Assembly (NCBI GenBank): GCA_021825225.1
Contig: JAKAIH010000007.1
Location: 1-16,137 of the forward strand
Source: Pseudomonadota bacterium
GTDB lineage: Bacteria > Pseudomonadota > Gammaproteobacteria > Burkholderiales > SG8-39
Length of the DNA stretch: 16,137 nt
Direction: 5' to 3'
The number at the start of each line of letters is the position of its first letter. Within the stretch, counting starts at the first letter, position 1. Below the pieces are notes generated by a model. The model was not told the DNA's origin, did no database searches, and worked only from the letters and a program-made list of their open reading frames with translations. This document shows, one piece after another, positions 8,033-14,308 of the stretch. Both the position numbers and the translations under genes were made by a program.

Positions 8033-8059
8033 CGAATTGGTAACGAGGTACTATATATT
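8030..8059 (+). promoter_or_regulatory. Possible alternative nrdA promoter P2
   Basis: TTGCGA (8030-8035) is followed after 18 bases by TATATT (8054-8059), or after 16 bases by TATATA (8052-8057). The -10 lies inside the downstream NrdR-like box. It would give a shorter leader of about 75 bases. It may be used together with, or instead of, the upstream promoter. Confidence 0.4.
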
Positions 8060-8063
8060 GTGG
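8048..8063 (+). promoter_or_regulatory. NrdR box 2 (strong)
   Basis: The 16-mer gtaCTATATATTGtgg matches every position of the 10-base core CwAtATaTwG and 13 of 16 overall. NrdR is the ATP/dATP-sensing repressor of ribonucleotide reductase genes. The site lies about 80 bp before the nrdA start and overlaps the P2 -10, as expected for repression by blocking RNA polymerase. Confidence 0.8.
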
Positions 8064-8141
8064 TCAGCGTCCAAATCAAAATATGAGGCCGGCGGCGCAA
8101 ATGCAGTGCTTGGCAGACTAGAACACAAAGGGGGAATGCAT

Positions 8142-11003
8142 ATGCAGCTTGTCACCGATTCAGAAAAATCGCCATCCGTGGCCGGTGCCAATGTTGCCAA
8201 AGTTTCCTCAGTGAATCAGTCAGCCTATGCCGAATACCGGATCATTCGCCGCAACGGCGCGGTGGTCGGGTTCGATCCCGGCAAAATTTCGGTGGCGATG
8301 ACCAAGGCGTTTCTGGCGATCGAAGGTGGCCAGGGTGCGGCCTCGGCGCGCGTTCGTGAACTGGTCGCAGGGCTTACCGAAGGCGTAGTCGCCGCCCTCG
8401 CGCGGCGCCAACCCGGCGGCGGCACTTTCCATATCGAAGACATCCAGGACCAGGTCGAACTTGCGCTGATGCGCTCGGGCGAGCACGAGGTGGCGCGGGC
8501 GTACGTCCTTTACCGCGAGCAGCGCACCAAGGCGCGTTCGCAGGAGCAGGCCAAGCAGAAAGATAAGGCGGCGACTCCCGAGTTGCATGTGGTCGAGAAC
8601 GGCGTAAGACGGCCGATCGATTTGGCCGGCCTGAAGAGCCTGCTCACGGCATGCTGCGAGGGTTTGGGCGATGCGGTCGATGCGGGCATCATATTCAATG
8701 AGACGCTGAAGAATCTGTACGATGGCGTCCCGGTCGAGGAAATCCGCAAGTCGGCAATCCTGTCGGCGCGTGCGCTGATCGAAAAGGACCCGGCGTACAG
8801 CTTCGTTACTGCGCGCCTGCTGCTGAACACCATCCGTATCGAGATTCTGGGCGAGGAGGTGGCGCAGGCGCAGATGGGCAGACGCTATGCCGAGTATTTC
8901 CCCGAATTCATCAAACGCGGCATCGCTGCGGAGCTGCTGGACGAGCGCCTGGCCAAATTCGACCTGGCGCGCCTGGGCAAGGCGCTGGATGCCTCGCGCG
9001 ACCTGAAATTCGGCTACCTTGGTCTGCAGACGCTTTACGACCGCTACTTCCTGCACGATCACGGGCAGCGCATCGAGCTGCCGCAGGCGTTCTTCATGCG
9101 CGTGGCCATGGGCCTGGCGCTGAACGAGATCGATCGCGAGGCGCGAGCGATCGAGTTCTACCAGGTGCTGTCGTCCTTCGATTTCATGAGTTCGACGCCG
9201 ACTTTGTTCAATTCGGGAACGCTGCGCTCGCAGCTTTCGAGCTGCTACCTGACCACGGTCGCCGACGACCTTGACGGCATCTACGAGTCGATCAAGGACA
9301 ATGCGCTGCTGGCCAAGTACGCGGGCGGCCTGGGCAATGACTGGACGCCGGTGCGCGCCCTGGGCTCGCACATCAAGGGGACGAACGGCAAGTCGCAGGG
9401 TGTGGTTCCGTTCCTCAAAGTGGTTAACGACACCGCTGTGGCGGTGAATCAGGGCGGCAAGCGCAAGGGCGCGGTATGCGCCTACCTGGAAACCTGGCAC
9501 CTGGACATCGAAGAGTTCCTCGAGCTTAGGAAGAACACCGGCGACGACCGCCGCCGCACCCACGACATGAACACGGCCAACTGGATCCCGGATCTGTTCA
9601 TGAAGCGGGTGATGGAGAACGGCGAATGGACCTTGTTCTCGCCCTCGGACTGCCCCGACCTGCACGACAAGTTCGGCAGGGAGTTCGAGAAGGCGTATAC
9701 GTTCTACGAGGAAAAGGCCGCCAGGGGCGAGCACAAGTTGTTCCGCAAGATTCCGGCGCTGCAGTTGTGGCGCAAGATGCTGTCGATGCTGTTCGAGACC
9801 GGGCATCCCTGGATCACGTTCAAGGACCCGTGCAACATTCGCTCGCCGCAATCCCATGCCGGCGTCGTGCACAGCTCCAATCTGTGCACGGAGATCACGC
9901 TCAACACCAACGAGCACGAGATCGCGGTGTGCAACCTGGGTTCGGTCAATCTGGTCGCACACCTGAACGACGGCAAGCTCGATCACGCCAAGCTGCAGCG
10001 CACGATCACCACTGCGATGCGCATGCTCGACAATGTCATCGACATCAATTACTACGCCGTAGGCAAGGCGCGCAATTCCAACCTCAAGCACCGCCCGGTG
10101 GGCATGGGCATCATGGGTTTCCAGGACTGCCTGCACGTGCTGCGCATTCCTTACGGATCCAAGGACGCGGTGGAGTTCGCCGACCGTTCGATGGAGGCAG
10201 TCGCCTATTACGGCTACCTCGCCTCGACCGGACTGGCCGAGGAGCGCGGCCGTTACTCGTCCTACCGCGGGTCGCTGTGGGACCGCGGCATACTGCCGCA
10301 GGACACGCTGGCGCTGTTGCGCGAGGAGCGCGGCGGCAATGTCGAAATCGACATGAGCGTGAGCATGGACTGGGACAGCCTGCGCGAGCGCGTCAAGCAG
10401 CACGGCATGCGCAACTCCAATTGCCTCGCCATTGCCCCGACCGCGACCATCGCCAACATCATCGGCGTATCGGCTTCGATCGAGCCCACCTATCAGAACC
10501 TGTACGTGAAGTCGAACCTGTCGGGCGAATTCACCGTGGTCAACGAATATCTGGTGAACGATCTCAAACGCCTGGGGCTATGGGACGAGGTGATGATCGC
10601 CGACCTCAAGTATTTCGACGGCAACCTGGCCAAGATCGACCGCGTGCCGGCCGAATTGCGCAATCTGTACGCCACTGCGTTCGAAGTCGAGCCGCTGTGG
10701 CTGGTCGAGGCTGCGGCGCGGCGGCAGAAATGGATCGACCAGTCGCAGTCGCTCAATATTTATATGGCTGGTGCCTCGGGCAAGCGCCTCGACGACACCT
10801 ACAAGCTTGCCTGGAAGCGCGGACTGAAAACCACCTATTACCTGCGTTCCATGGGCGCGACCCATGCCGAGAAATCCACGGTGAAGGCCGGGCAGCTCAA
10901 CGCCGTGCCCGAGGGGGGCATGCCCTCCGCGGCGAAGAGCGCCGATCCAGCCGAGCCGAAGTTCTGCGCGATCGACGACCCCGAATGCGAGGCATGCCAG
11001 TAG
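8142..11003 (+). CDS. nrdA: Class Ia ribonucleoside-diphosphate reductase, large (alpha) subunit
   Basis: 953 residues from the ATG at 8142, chosen because AAAGGGGG (8127-8134) ends 7 bases before it; the ATG at 8136 is too close and the open frame back to 7878 crosses the promoter. It reduces NDPs to dNDPs with NrdB. Two ATP-cone regulatory domains lie at about 31-135 (canonical) and 147-240 (divergent). Conserved residues: C368 (SSCYL, E. coli C225), N580/C582/E584 (SNLCTEI, E. coli N437/C439/E441), C597 (AVCNLGS, C462), radical-transfer Y899/Y900 (TTYYLRS, Y730/Y731) and the C-terminal redox pair C949/C952 (ECEACQ). E. coli NrdA has 761 residues; much of the extra length is the added N-terminal cone. 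Cotranscribed with nrdB 27 bp downstream. Confidence 0.97.
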   Translation: MQLVTDSEKSPSVAGANVAKVSSVNQSAYAEYRIIRRNGAVVGFDPGKISVAMTKAFLAIEGGQGAASARVRELVAGLTEGVVAALARRQPGGGTFHIEDIQDQVELALMRSGEHEVARAYVLYREQRTKARSQEQAKQKDKAATPELHVVENGVRRPIDLAGLKSLLTACCEGLGDAVDAGIIFNETLKNLYDGVPVEEIRKSAILSARALIEKDPAYSFVTARLLLNTIRIEILGEEVAQAQMGRRYAEYFPEFIKRGIAAELLDERLAKFDLARLGKALDASRDLKFGYLGLQTLYDRYFLHDHGQRIELPQAFFMRVAMGLALNEIDREARAIEFYQVLSSFDFMSSTPTLFNSGTLRSQLSSCYLTTVADDLDGIYESIKDNALLAKYAGGLGNDWTPVRALGSHIKGTNGKSQGVVPFLKVVNDTAVAVNQGGKRKGAVCAYLETWHLDIEEFLELRKNTGDDRRRTHDMNTANWIPDLFMKRVMENGEWTLFSPSDCPDLHDKFGREFEKAYTFYEEKAARGEHKLFRKIPALQLWRKMLSMLFETGHPWITFKDPCNIRSPQSHAGVVHSSNLCTEITLNTNEHEIAVCNLGSVNLVAHLNDGKLDHAKLQRTITTAMRMLDNVIDINYYAVGKARNSNLKHRPVGMGIMGFQDCLHVLRIPYGSKDAVEFADRSMEAVAYYGYLASTGLAEERGRYSSYRGSLWDRGILPQDTLALLREERGGNVEIDMSVSMDWDSLRERVKQHGMRNSNCLAIAPTATIANIIGVSASIEPTYQNLYVKSNLSGEFTVVNEYLVNDLKRLGLWDEVMIADLKYFDGNLAKIDRVPAELRNLYATAFEVEPLWLVEAAARRQKWIDQSQSLNIYMAGASGKRLDDTYKLAWKRGLKTTYYLRSMGATHAEKSTVKAGQLNAVPEGGMPSAAKSADPAEPKFCAIDDPECEACQ

Positions 11004-11030
11004 GCAGGCGCCAGGAGCGGATACAAGAAC

Positions 11031-12188
11031 ATGCTCAATTTTGAAGACGAAGTGGCGGTTTCCCCGATTCCCGGCCTGGGTCTGCAGCCGGTGCGGGGTT
11101 TCATGCCTGCGTCGTCGGCGAGCACCGATGCCGGGCAGGAGCCGGTGCCGCAGGTGAGCGCCGCTGCGCTGCGCCGCATCCACGTGGAAGACAAGCGCAT
11201 CATCAACGGCGGCACCGACGTCAACCAATTGGTGCCGTTCAAATACAAATGGGCCTGGGAAAAGTACCTGGCCGCCTGCGCCAACCACTGGATGCCGCAG
11301 GAAATCAACATGAGCCGCGACATCGCCACCTGGAAGGACCCGAACGGCCTGACCGAGGACGAGCGCCGCATCGTCAAGCGCAACCTCGGCTTTTTCGTCA
11401 CGGCGGATTCCCTGGCCGCAAACAACATTGTGCTCGGCACCTACCGCCACATCAGCGCGCCGGAGTGCCGTCAGTATCTGTTGCGCCAGGCGTTCGAAGA
11501 GGCGATCCACACCCATGCCTATCAGTACATCGTCGAGACCCTGGGCTTGGATGAAGGCGAGGTGTTCAACGCCTACCACGAGATTGCGAGCATCCGCGCC
11601 AAGGACGAGTTCCTGATCCCGTTCATCGACACGCTTACCGATCCCGCGTTCAAGACCGGCACGCCAGAGGCGGACCAGCAACTGCTAAAGAGCCTGATCG
11701 TGTTCGCCTGCATCATGGAGGGCCTGTTCTTCTACGTCGGCTTCACCCAGATTCTTGCAATGGGTCGCCAGAACAAGATGACCGGCGCCGCCGAGCAGTA
11801 TCAGTACATTCTGCGCGACGAATCGATGCACTGCAATTTCGGCATCGACCTCATCAATCAGATCAAGATGGAAAATCCCCATCTGTGGACCCCGGCTTTC
11901 CGCGAGGAGATCCAGGGTTACATGAAAACGGCGGTCGAACTCGAGTACCGTTATGCGGAGGACACCATGCCGCGCGGCGTGCTCGGATTGAATGCGCCAA
12001 TGTTCAAGGAATACCTGCGCTACATCGCCAATCGCCGTTGCCAGCAGATAGGCGTGGAGCAACTCTACCCGGGGGCCGGCAATCCCTTTCCCTGGATGAG
12101 CGAAATGATAGATCTGAAGAAAGAACGCAACTTCTTCGAAACCCGAGTGATCGAGTATCAGACCGGAGGCGCGCTCAGTTGGGATTAG
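11031..12188 (+). CDS. nrdB: Class Ia ribonucleotide reductase, small (beta) subunit
   Basis: 385 residues. This subunit carries the di-iron centre and tyrosyl radical that start catalysis in NrdA. All six iron ligands are visible: D126 (TADSLAANN), E157 and H160 ([10 protein letters not shown]), E230 (CIMEGLFF), E264 and H267 (RDESMHCNF). The radical tyrosine is Y164, four residues after H160 as Y122 follows H118 in E. coli. The catalytic C-terminal helix ends ...TGGALSWD. About 45 N-terminal residues before the ferritin-like core (Pro/Ala/Ser-rich) are probably disordered. AGGAG (11013-11017) lies 13 bases before the ATG, farther than ideal, but no better start is seen. It follows nrdA by 27 bp in the same operon. 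Confidence 0.96.
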   Translation: MLNFEDEVAVSPIPGLGLQPVRGFMPASSASTDAGQEPVPQVSAAALRRIHVEDKRIINGGTDVNQLVPFKYKWAWEKYLAACANHWMPQEINMSRDIATWKDPNGLTEDERRIVKRNLGFFVTADSLAANNIVLGTYRHISAPECRQYLLRQAFEEAIHTHAYQYIVETLGLDEGEVFNAYHEIASIRAKDEFLIPFIDTLTDPAFKTGTPEADQQLLKSLIVFACIMEGLFFYVGFTQILAMGRQNKMTGAAEQYQYILRDESMHCNFGIDLINQIKMENPHLWTPAFREEIQGYMKTAVELEYRYAEDTMPRGVLGLNAPMFKEYLRYIANRRCQQIGVEQLYPGAGNPFPWMSEMIDLKKERNFFETRVIEYQTGGALSWD

Positions 12189-12224
12189 CTGACTTCACTG
12201 CGCTGGCATCGAACGGAGACCGAC

Positions 12225-12473
12225 ATGCATAAGCTGACCGAGTTTCGGGCAGACAACGATTACAGTTTGTGGCTGCGATTCGACGACGGGCTGGAAGGAA
12301 GCGTGTTCCTCGGCAATCTGCTGGAAATCGGCGCTTTCAGACTCTGGCGCGACCGCGAGCAGTTCCGGCGCGTGGCGATCGATCCGGCAGCAAGGACTCT
12401 GGTTTGGGACGGCGGGATCGAACTCGATCCCGCCGTCTTGTATCGTGATCTGCTGGAGCGCAAGGCCGCATGA
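12225..12473 (+). CDS. DUF2442 family small protein
   Basis: 82 residues with a GGAG 6 bases before the ATG and 36 bp after nrdB, so probably the third gene of that operon. The pattern matches the DUF2442 family: an N-terminal strand pair (YSLWLRFDDGLEGSV), a central L-R-D-x2-x-F segment (LWRDREQFRRVAID) and a C-terminal LVWDGGIELDPAVLYRDL. Function is unknown. Relatives often lie next to a DUF4160 gene in a putative toxin-antitoxin-like pair, but no such partner is here, which argues against that role in this copy. Confidence 0.82.
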   Translation: MHKLTEFRADNDYSLWLRFDDGLEGSVFLGNLLEIGAFRLWRDREQFRRVAIDPAARTLVWDGGIELDPAVLYRDLLERKAA

Positions 12474-12500
12474 GGCCGGCGTGCTTGCAGGCAAGGGATT

Positions 12501-12530
12501 CGGCTGGCAGGGGCTCGCCCCGGTCAGCCG
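12501..12530 (+). terminator. Strong hairpin after DUF2442, possible nrdAB operon terminator
   Basis: CGGCTGGCAGGGG-CTCG-CCCCGGTCAGCCG folds into a 13-position stem with one mismatch and one G-T pair. It lies 27 bases after the DUF2442 stop and before the histone-like gene. It lacks a T-run, so it is not a textbook intrinsic terminator. Next to it is a perfect palindrome CCGGATAATCCGG (12528-12540). Confidence 0.45.
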
Positions 12531-12599
12531 GATAATCCGGGCTAACGTAGCCGGGTTCGCAGTAGTTGTTTTTCTTTAACTTGATGAAGGAGTTTTACC

Positions 12600-12953
12600 A
12601 TGGCAACGAAGAAAAAAGCGAAGAAAGCAGCGAAAAAACCGGCTAAAAAAGCCAAGAAAAAGAGGGCAGTAGCCAAAAAGCCTGCAAAAAAGAAAGCGGC
12701 CAAGAAAAAGGCCGCCAAGAAAAAACCTGCGAAAAAAAAAGCTGCTAAAAAAAAGCCAGCTAAGAAGGCCAAAAAGCCAGCCGCCAAAAAGAAAGCGGCA
12801 AAAAAAAAGGCTAAACCTGCCGTGAAACCGGCGAAGCCGGCAGCACGTTCGATGATGGCTCCAGCAGCCCCATCGACTGCGGCGACGCCAGGGGCGAAAA
12901 CCGCCCTGAATCCGGCAGCAGCTTGGCCTTTTCCGACAGGCTCAAGGCCTTAG
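12600..12953 (+). CDS. Histone H1-like Lys/Ala-rich nucleoid protein
   Basis: 117 residues from the ATG at 12600; GAAGGAG (12586-12592) lies 7 bases before it. Residues 1-82 are almost entirely Lys, Ala and Pro in AAKKKxAKKKPAKK-type repeats, like the C-terminal domain of eukaryotic H1 and bacterial H1-like proteins (AlgP, HctB, BpH1 types). Such tails bind DNA without sequence preference and compact it. Residues 83-117 are a non-basic tail (starting RSMMAPAAPS and ending AAAWPFPTGSRP) without repeats, which looks like a separate motif. Codon use is A-rich (AAA/AAG), with A-runs of 8-9 bases at 12732-12740, 12747-12754 and 12800-12808, unlike its GC-rich neighbours. Because repeats of this kind change length easily, the family assignment rests on composition. 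Confidence 0.85.
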   Translation: MATKKKAKKAAKKPAKKAKKKRAVAKKPAKKKAAKKKAAKKKPAKKKAAKKKPAKKAKKPAAKKKAAKKKAKPAVKPAKPAARSMMAPAAPSTAATPGAKTALNPAAAWPFPTGSRP

Positions 12954-12962
12954 CGCAGGCAA

Positions 12963-13014
12963 GAATGTCTCGCGGTCGGCCCTAGCGCAAGCGAAGGCTG
13001 TACCGCGGACATTC
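12963..13014 (+). repeat. Long imperfect inverted repeat (hairpin) after the histone-like gene
   Basis: GAATGTC (12963-12969) pairs with GACATTC (13008-13014), then CGCGGT (12971-12976) with ACCGCG (13002-13007) after a one-base bulge, then GGCC (12978-12981) with GGCT (12996-12999). A GCAA tetraloop-like tip is possible. It starts 10 bases after the stop codon and has no T-run behind it. It could be a 3' stabiliser, a Rho-dependent end, a REP-like repeat or a small RNA. Confidence 0.6.
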
Positions 13015-13195
13015 GCCCAGAACTGAATTGTCCCCGGCTGCGTTATCCGCTTCTTTAACCGGATCGCAGGTAATGCGGCTGGGATCATTTCTCGGTCAGA
13101 CCTGAGGCAGAAATAGATTGCCTCAAGTAGGGGGGCGCGTCAATTTCTGTTTTTGCACCAGCTTGTTGCGATGCAGCATCCATTCGGGACGCTGC

Positions 13196-13224
13196 TTGAC
13201 ATAAGCTAATTTATTCAATAGAAT
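13196..13224 (+). promoter_or_regulatory. Near-consensus sigma70 promoter in the non-coding region
   Basis: TTGACA (13196-13201, 6/6), a 17-base spacer and TAGAAT (13219-13224, 5/6). It points to the plus strand with a predicted start near 13231, about 315 bases before the lytic transglycosylase. No reading frame directly follows. It may drive a long leader of that gene or a separate small RNA. Confidence 0.6.
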
Positions 13225-13233
13225 AGCGCTTAT
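13201..13233 (+). promoter_or_regulatory. Nested palindrome over the promoter, operator-like
   Basis: Outer arms ATAAGC (13201-13206) and GCTTAT (13228-13233) enclose inner arms TATTC (13212-13216) and GAATA (13221-13225). The structure reaches from the end of the -35 to the predicted start site, a usual place for a repressor operator. I do not recognise the regulator. Confidence 0.4.
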
Positions 13234-13454
13234 TGCATTACGTCACGTCGGTATCCACCACAAAACCGGCTGGTAGCTAAGCCAGGCTTTGGTCGTAGTT
13301 TCTGAAAGTTCGAACGGCACATTAACAAGCCGTTTCAAGTAACTAGAATTTAGAGGTATTTGCTTAGGGAGTAGTGTGCTCGTCTTGAGTGCGTTCGCCT
13401 GACCGCGAGCCGCTGCATACGAGCTGACCTGGGCAGCATCGCGCAGGTCCCATT

Positions 13455-13460
13455 TATAAT
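13455..13460 (+). promoter_or_regulatory. -10 element (TATAAT) before the lytic transglycosylase gene
   Basis: A perfect TATAAT, but no good -35 lies 16-18 bases upstream. The predicted start near 13467 would leave a leader of about 80 bases that includes the hairpin at 13477-13510. Confidence 0.5.
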
Positions 13461-13476
13461 GAGGGCGGGCGCACCT

Positions 13477-13510
13477 CAGGCGGTGTCGCGCAGTGACGCG
13501 ATTCGGCCTG
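13477..13510 (+). promoter_or_regulatory. Leader hairpin followed by a T-run before the transglycosylase
   Basis: CAGGC (13477-13481) pairs with GCCTG (13506-13510), and inside it TCGCG (13486-13490) pairs with CGCGA (13497-13501) around the loop CAGTGA. A T-rich run GTTTGTTTTTTT follows at 13519-13530, 8 bases after the stem. It resembles a loose intrinsic terminator or attenuator in the 5' leader; the gap to the T-run is longer than typical. Confidence 0.35.
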
Positions 13511-13532
13511 CTCGGTACGTTTGTTTTTTTGG

Positions 13533-13541
13533 TAAGGAGGT
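13533..13541 (+). promoter_or_regulatory. Full-length Shine-Dalgarno sequence
   Basis: TAAGGAGGT is the complete complement of the usual 16S rRNA 3' tail and sits 5 bases before the ATG at 13547. It fixes this start and predicts strong translation. Confidence 0.85.
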
Positions 13542-13546
13542 AACAC

Positions 13547-14227
13547 ATGGACAATCTGAAACAGCTTGCCCTGCGGACCTATACTTTAACGACCGCATTC
13601 CTGCACAACGGCCTGGCCGTTTTCGGAGCTGTCGCGGCCATTGCATTGCTAATGGGCGCGCGCCCGGTTGTCGACCAGAGTGTCCAAACCGGACCCGCGT
13701 CCGCAGCGTTCGGCACCATACGCCACGAAGGTATTTCCCTGCTGGTGCCGGCTGCGGATAACGAAAATCCGGAGTACCGCACGCTCGCCGTGTATCTCTC
13801 GCGCCGGTACAAGGTGGCGCAGGAGGCGACCGAACAATTGGTTGGTGCTGCGCACGAGGCAGGCAACCGCACCGGGCTCGACCCCTTGCTGCTTCTGGCG
13901 GTGATGGCAGTCGAATCGCGCTTCAATCCGATCGCCGAAAGCGTCATGGGCGCCAAGGGTCTGATGCAGGTGATCCCCAGGTTCCACCAGGACAAGCTGA
14001 ACGCGCTGGGCGGCGAAGACTCGGTCTTCGATCCGATGACCAACATCATGGTGGGCGCGCGCATACTCAAGGACGCCGTGCGCCGCGGGGGCGGTTTGAT
14101 ACCCGGGTTGCAGCTCTACGCCGGCGCCTTCGGCGACGACAGCCAGCAGTACGCGCAGAAAGTGATCGCCGAAAAGCAGCGCATGCAGCAGATGCTCAAG
14201 CGTTCCCGGTCGCAGGACGCGGCTTAG
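13547..14227 (+). CDS. Membrane-anchored lytic transglycosylase (SLT domain)
   Basis: 226 residues. A membrane helix at about 22-38 (GLAVFGAVAAIALLMGA) anchors the protein in the inner membrane with the catalytic part in the periplasm; there is no lipobox Cys. The SLT/lysozyme-like domain is at about 105-215: catalytic glutamate E123 in AVMAVESRFNP, the family motif GAKGLMQVIP (135-144), then FDPMTNIMVGARIL (161-174) and the YAGA segment at 191-194. The family cleaves the MurNAc-GlcNAc bond and leaves 1,6-anhydro-MurNAc ends, the type of product whose peptide AmpD (also in this window) removes after recycling. The C-terminal helix (AQKVIAEKQRMQQML) is charged. It is monocistronic by position, with a convergent gene downstream. 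The physiological substrate context (growth, secretion or pilus assembly) is not visible. Confidence 0.9.
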   Translation: MDNLKQLALRTYTLTTAFLHNGLAVFGAVAAIALLMGARPVVDQSVQTGPASAAFGTIRHEGISLLVPAADNENPEYRTLAVYLSRRYKVAQEATEQLVGAAHEAGNRTGLDPLLLLAVMAVESRFNPIAESVMGAKGLMQVIPRFHQDKLNALGGEDSVFDPMTNIMVGARILKDAVRRGGGLIPGLQLYAGAFGDDSQQYAQKVIAEKQRMQQMLKRSRSQDAA

Positions 14228-14248
14228 CGTCCTTAGCGTTGCGACGGG

Positions 14249-14289
14249 ATTTGCCTCCTCGTGCTCCCGCTGGTCGGAGCGCGGCAAAT
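14249..14289 (+). terminator. Hairpin between convergent genes, possible bidirectional terminator
   Basis: ATTTGCC (14249-14255) pairs with GGCAAAT (14283-14289), and inside it GCTCC (14263-14267) pairs with GGAGC (14276-14280). It is placed in the 81-bp gap between the ends of the transglycosylase and aminotransferase genes. T-runs on either side are poor, so termination efficiency is uncertain. Confidence 0.55.
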
Positions 14290-14308
14290 TTACTCGTGTT
14301 GCGGGATC

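Larger units (their letters stand above)
7836..8141 (+). other. 306-bp intergenic regulatory region between ampD and nrdA
   Basis: No gene is supported here. The first part has a perfect 12-base palindrome CGATTCGAATCG (7888-7899). The stretch from about 7970 to 8100 is clearly A/T-richer than its surroundings and holds the nrdA promoter elements and two NrdR-like boxes listed separately. The open frame that runs upstream from nrdA to 7878 crosses these elements and shows no recognisable protein family, so it is not taken as coding. No intrinsic terminator for the pilS-pilR-ampD run is evident. Confidence 0.7.
12954..13546 (+). other. 593-bp non-coding region with hairpins and a promoter
   Basis: I find no credible gene on either strand; the 103-codon minus-strand open frame (13243-13554) has no recognisable fold or ribosome binding site and covers the next gene's leader. 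The region holds a 52-base hairpin (12963-13014), a 7-bp perfect hairpin TGAGGCA/TGCCTCA (13103-13125), a palindrome GATGCAGCATC (13170-13180), a near-consensus promoter (13196-13224), further hairpins at 13313-13334 (AACGGC/GCCGTT) and 13426-13449 (GACCTG/CAGGTC), and a TATAAT element (13455-13460). The middle part (about 13195-13345) is A/T-richer than the surrounding genes. Confidence 0.7.

Noticed and set aside
7878..8141. 88-residue N-terminal extension of nrdA
   Set aside because: The open frame continues upstream, but it crosses the promoter and NrdR boxes, shows no domain, and the ribosome binding site fits the ATG at 8142.
8220..10403. 727-codon open frame on the strand opposite nrdA
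   Set aside because: nrdA is certain from its catalytic residues. The opposite-strand translation is a His/Arg/Ala/Gln/Val-rich sequence without recognisable domains, as expected from codon bias in GC-rich DNA.
12600..12830. Repetitive Lys/Ala region as a tandem repeat or CRISPR-like array
   Set aside because: The repeats are short, in frame and encode a continuous Lys/Ala/Pro tail. There are no spacers of constant length.
13306..13325. GTTCGAAC resembling a tRNA T-loop
   Set aside because: The bases on either side cannot form the 5-bp T stem on either strand, and no acceptor or anticodon arm is present.
13243..13554. 103-codon minus-strand open frame in the non-coding region
   Set aside because: No recognisable family, no ribosome binding site, and it overlaps the promoter, leader and Shine-Dalgarno of the transglycosylase gene.
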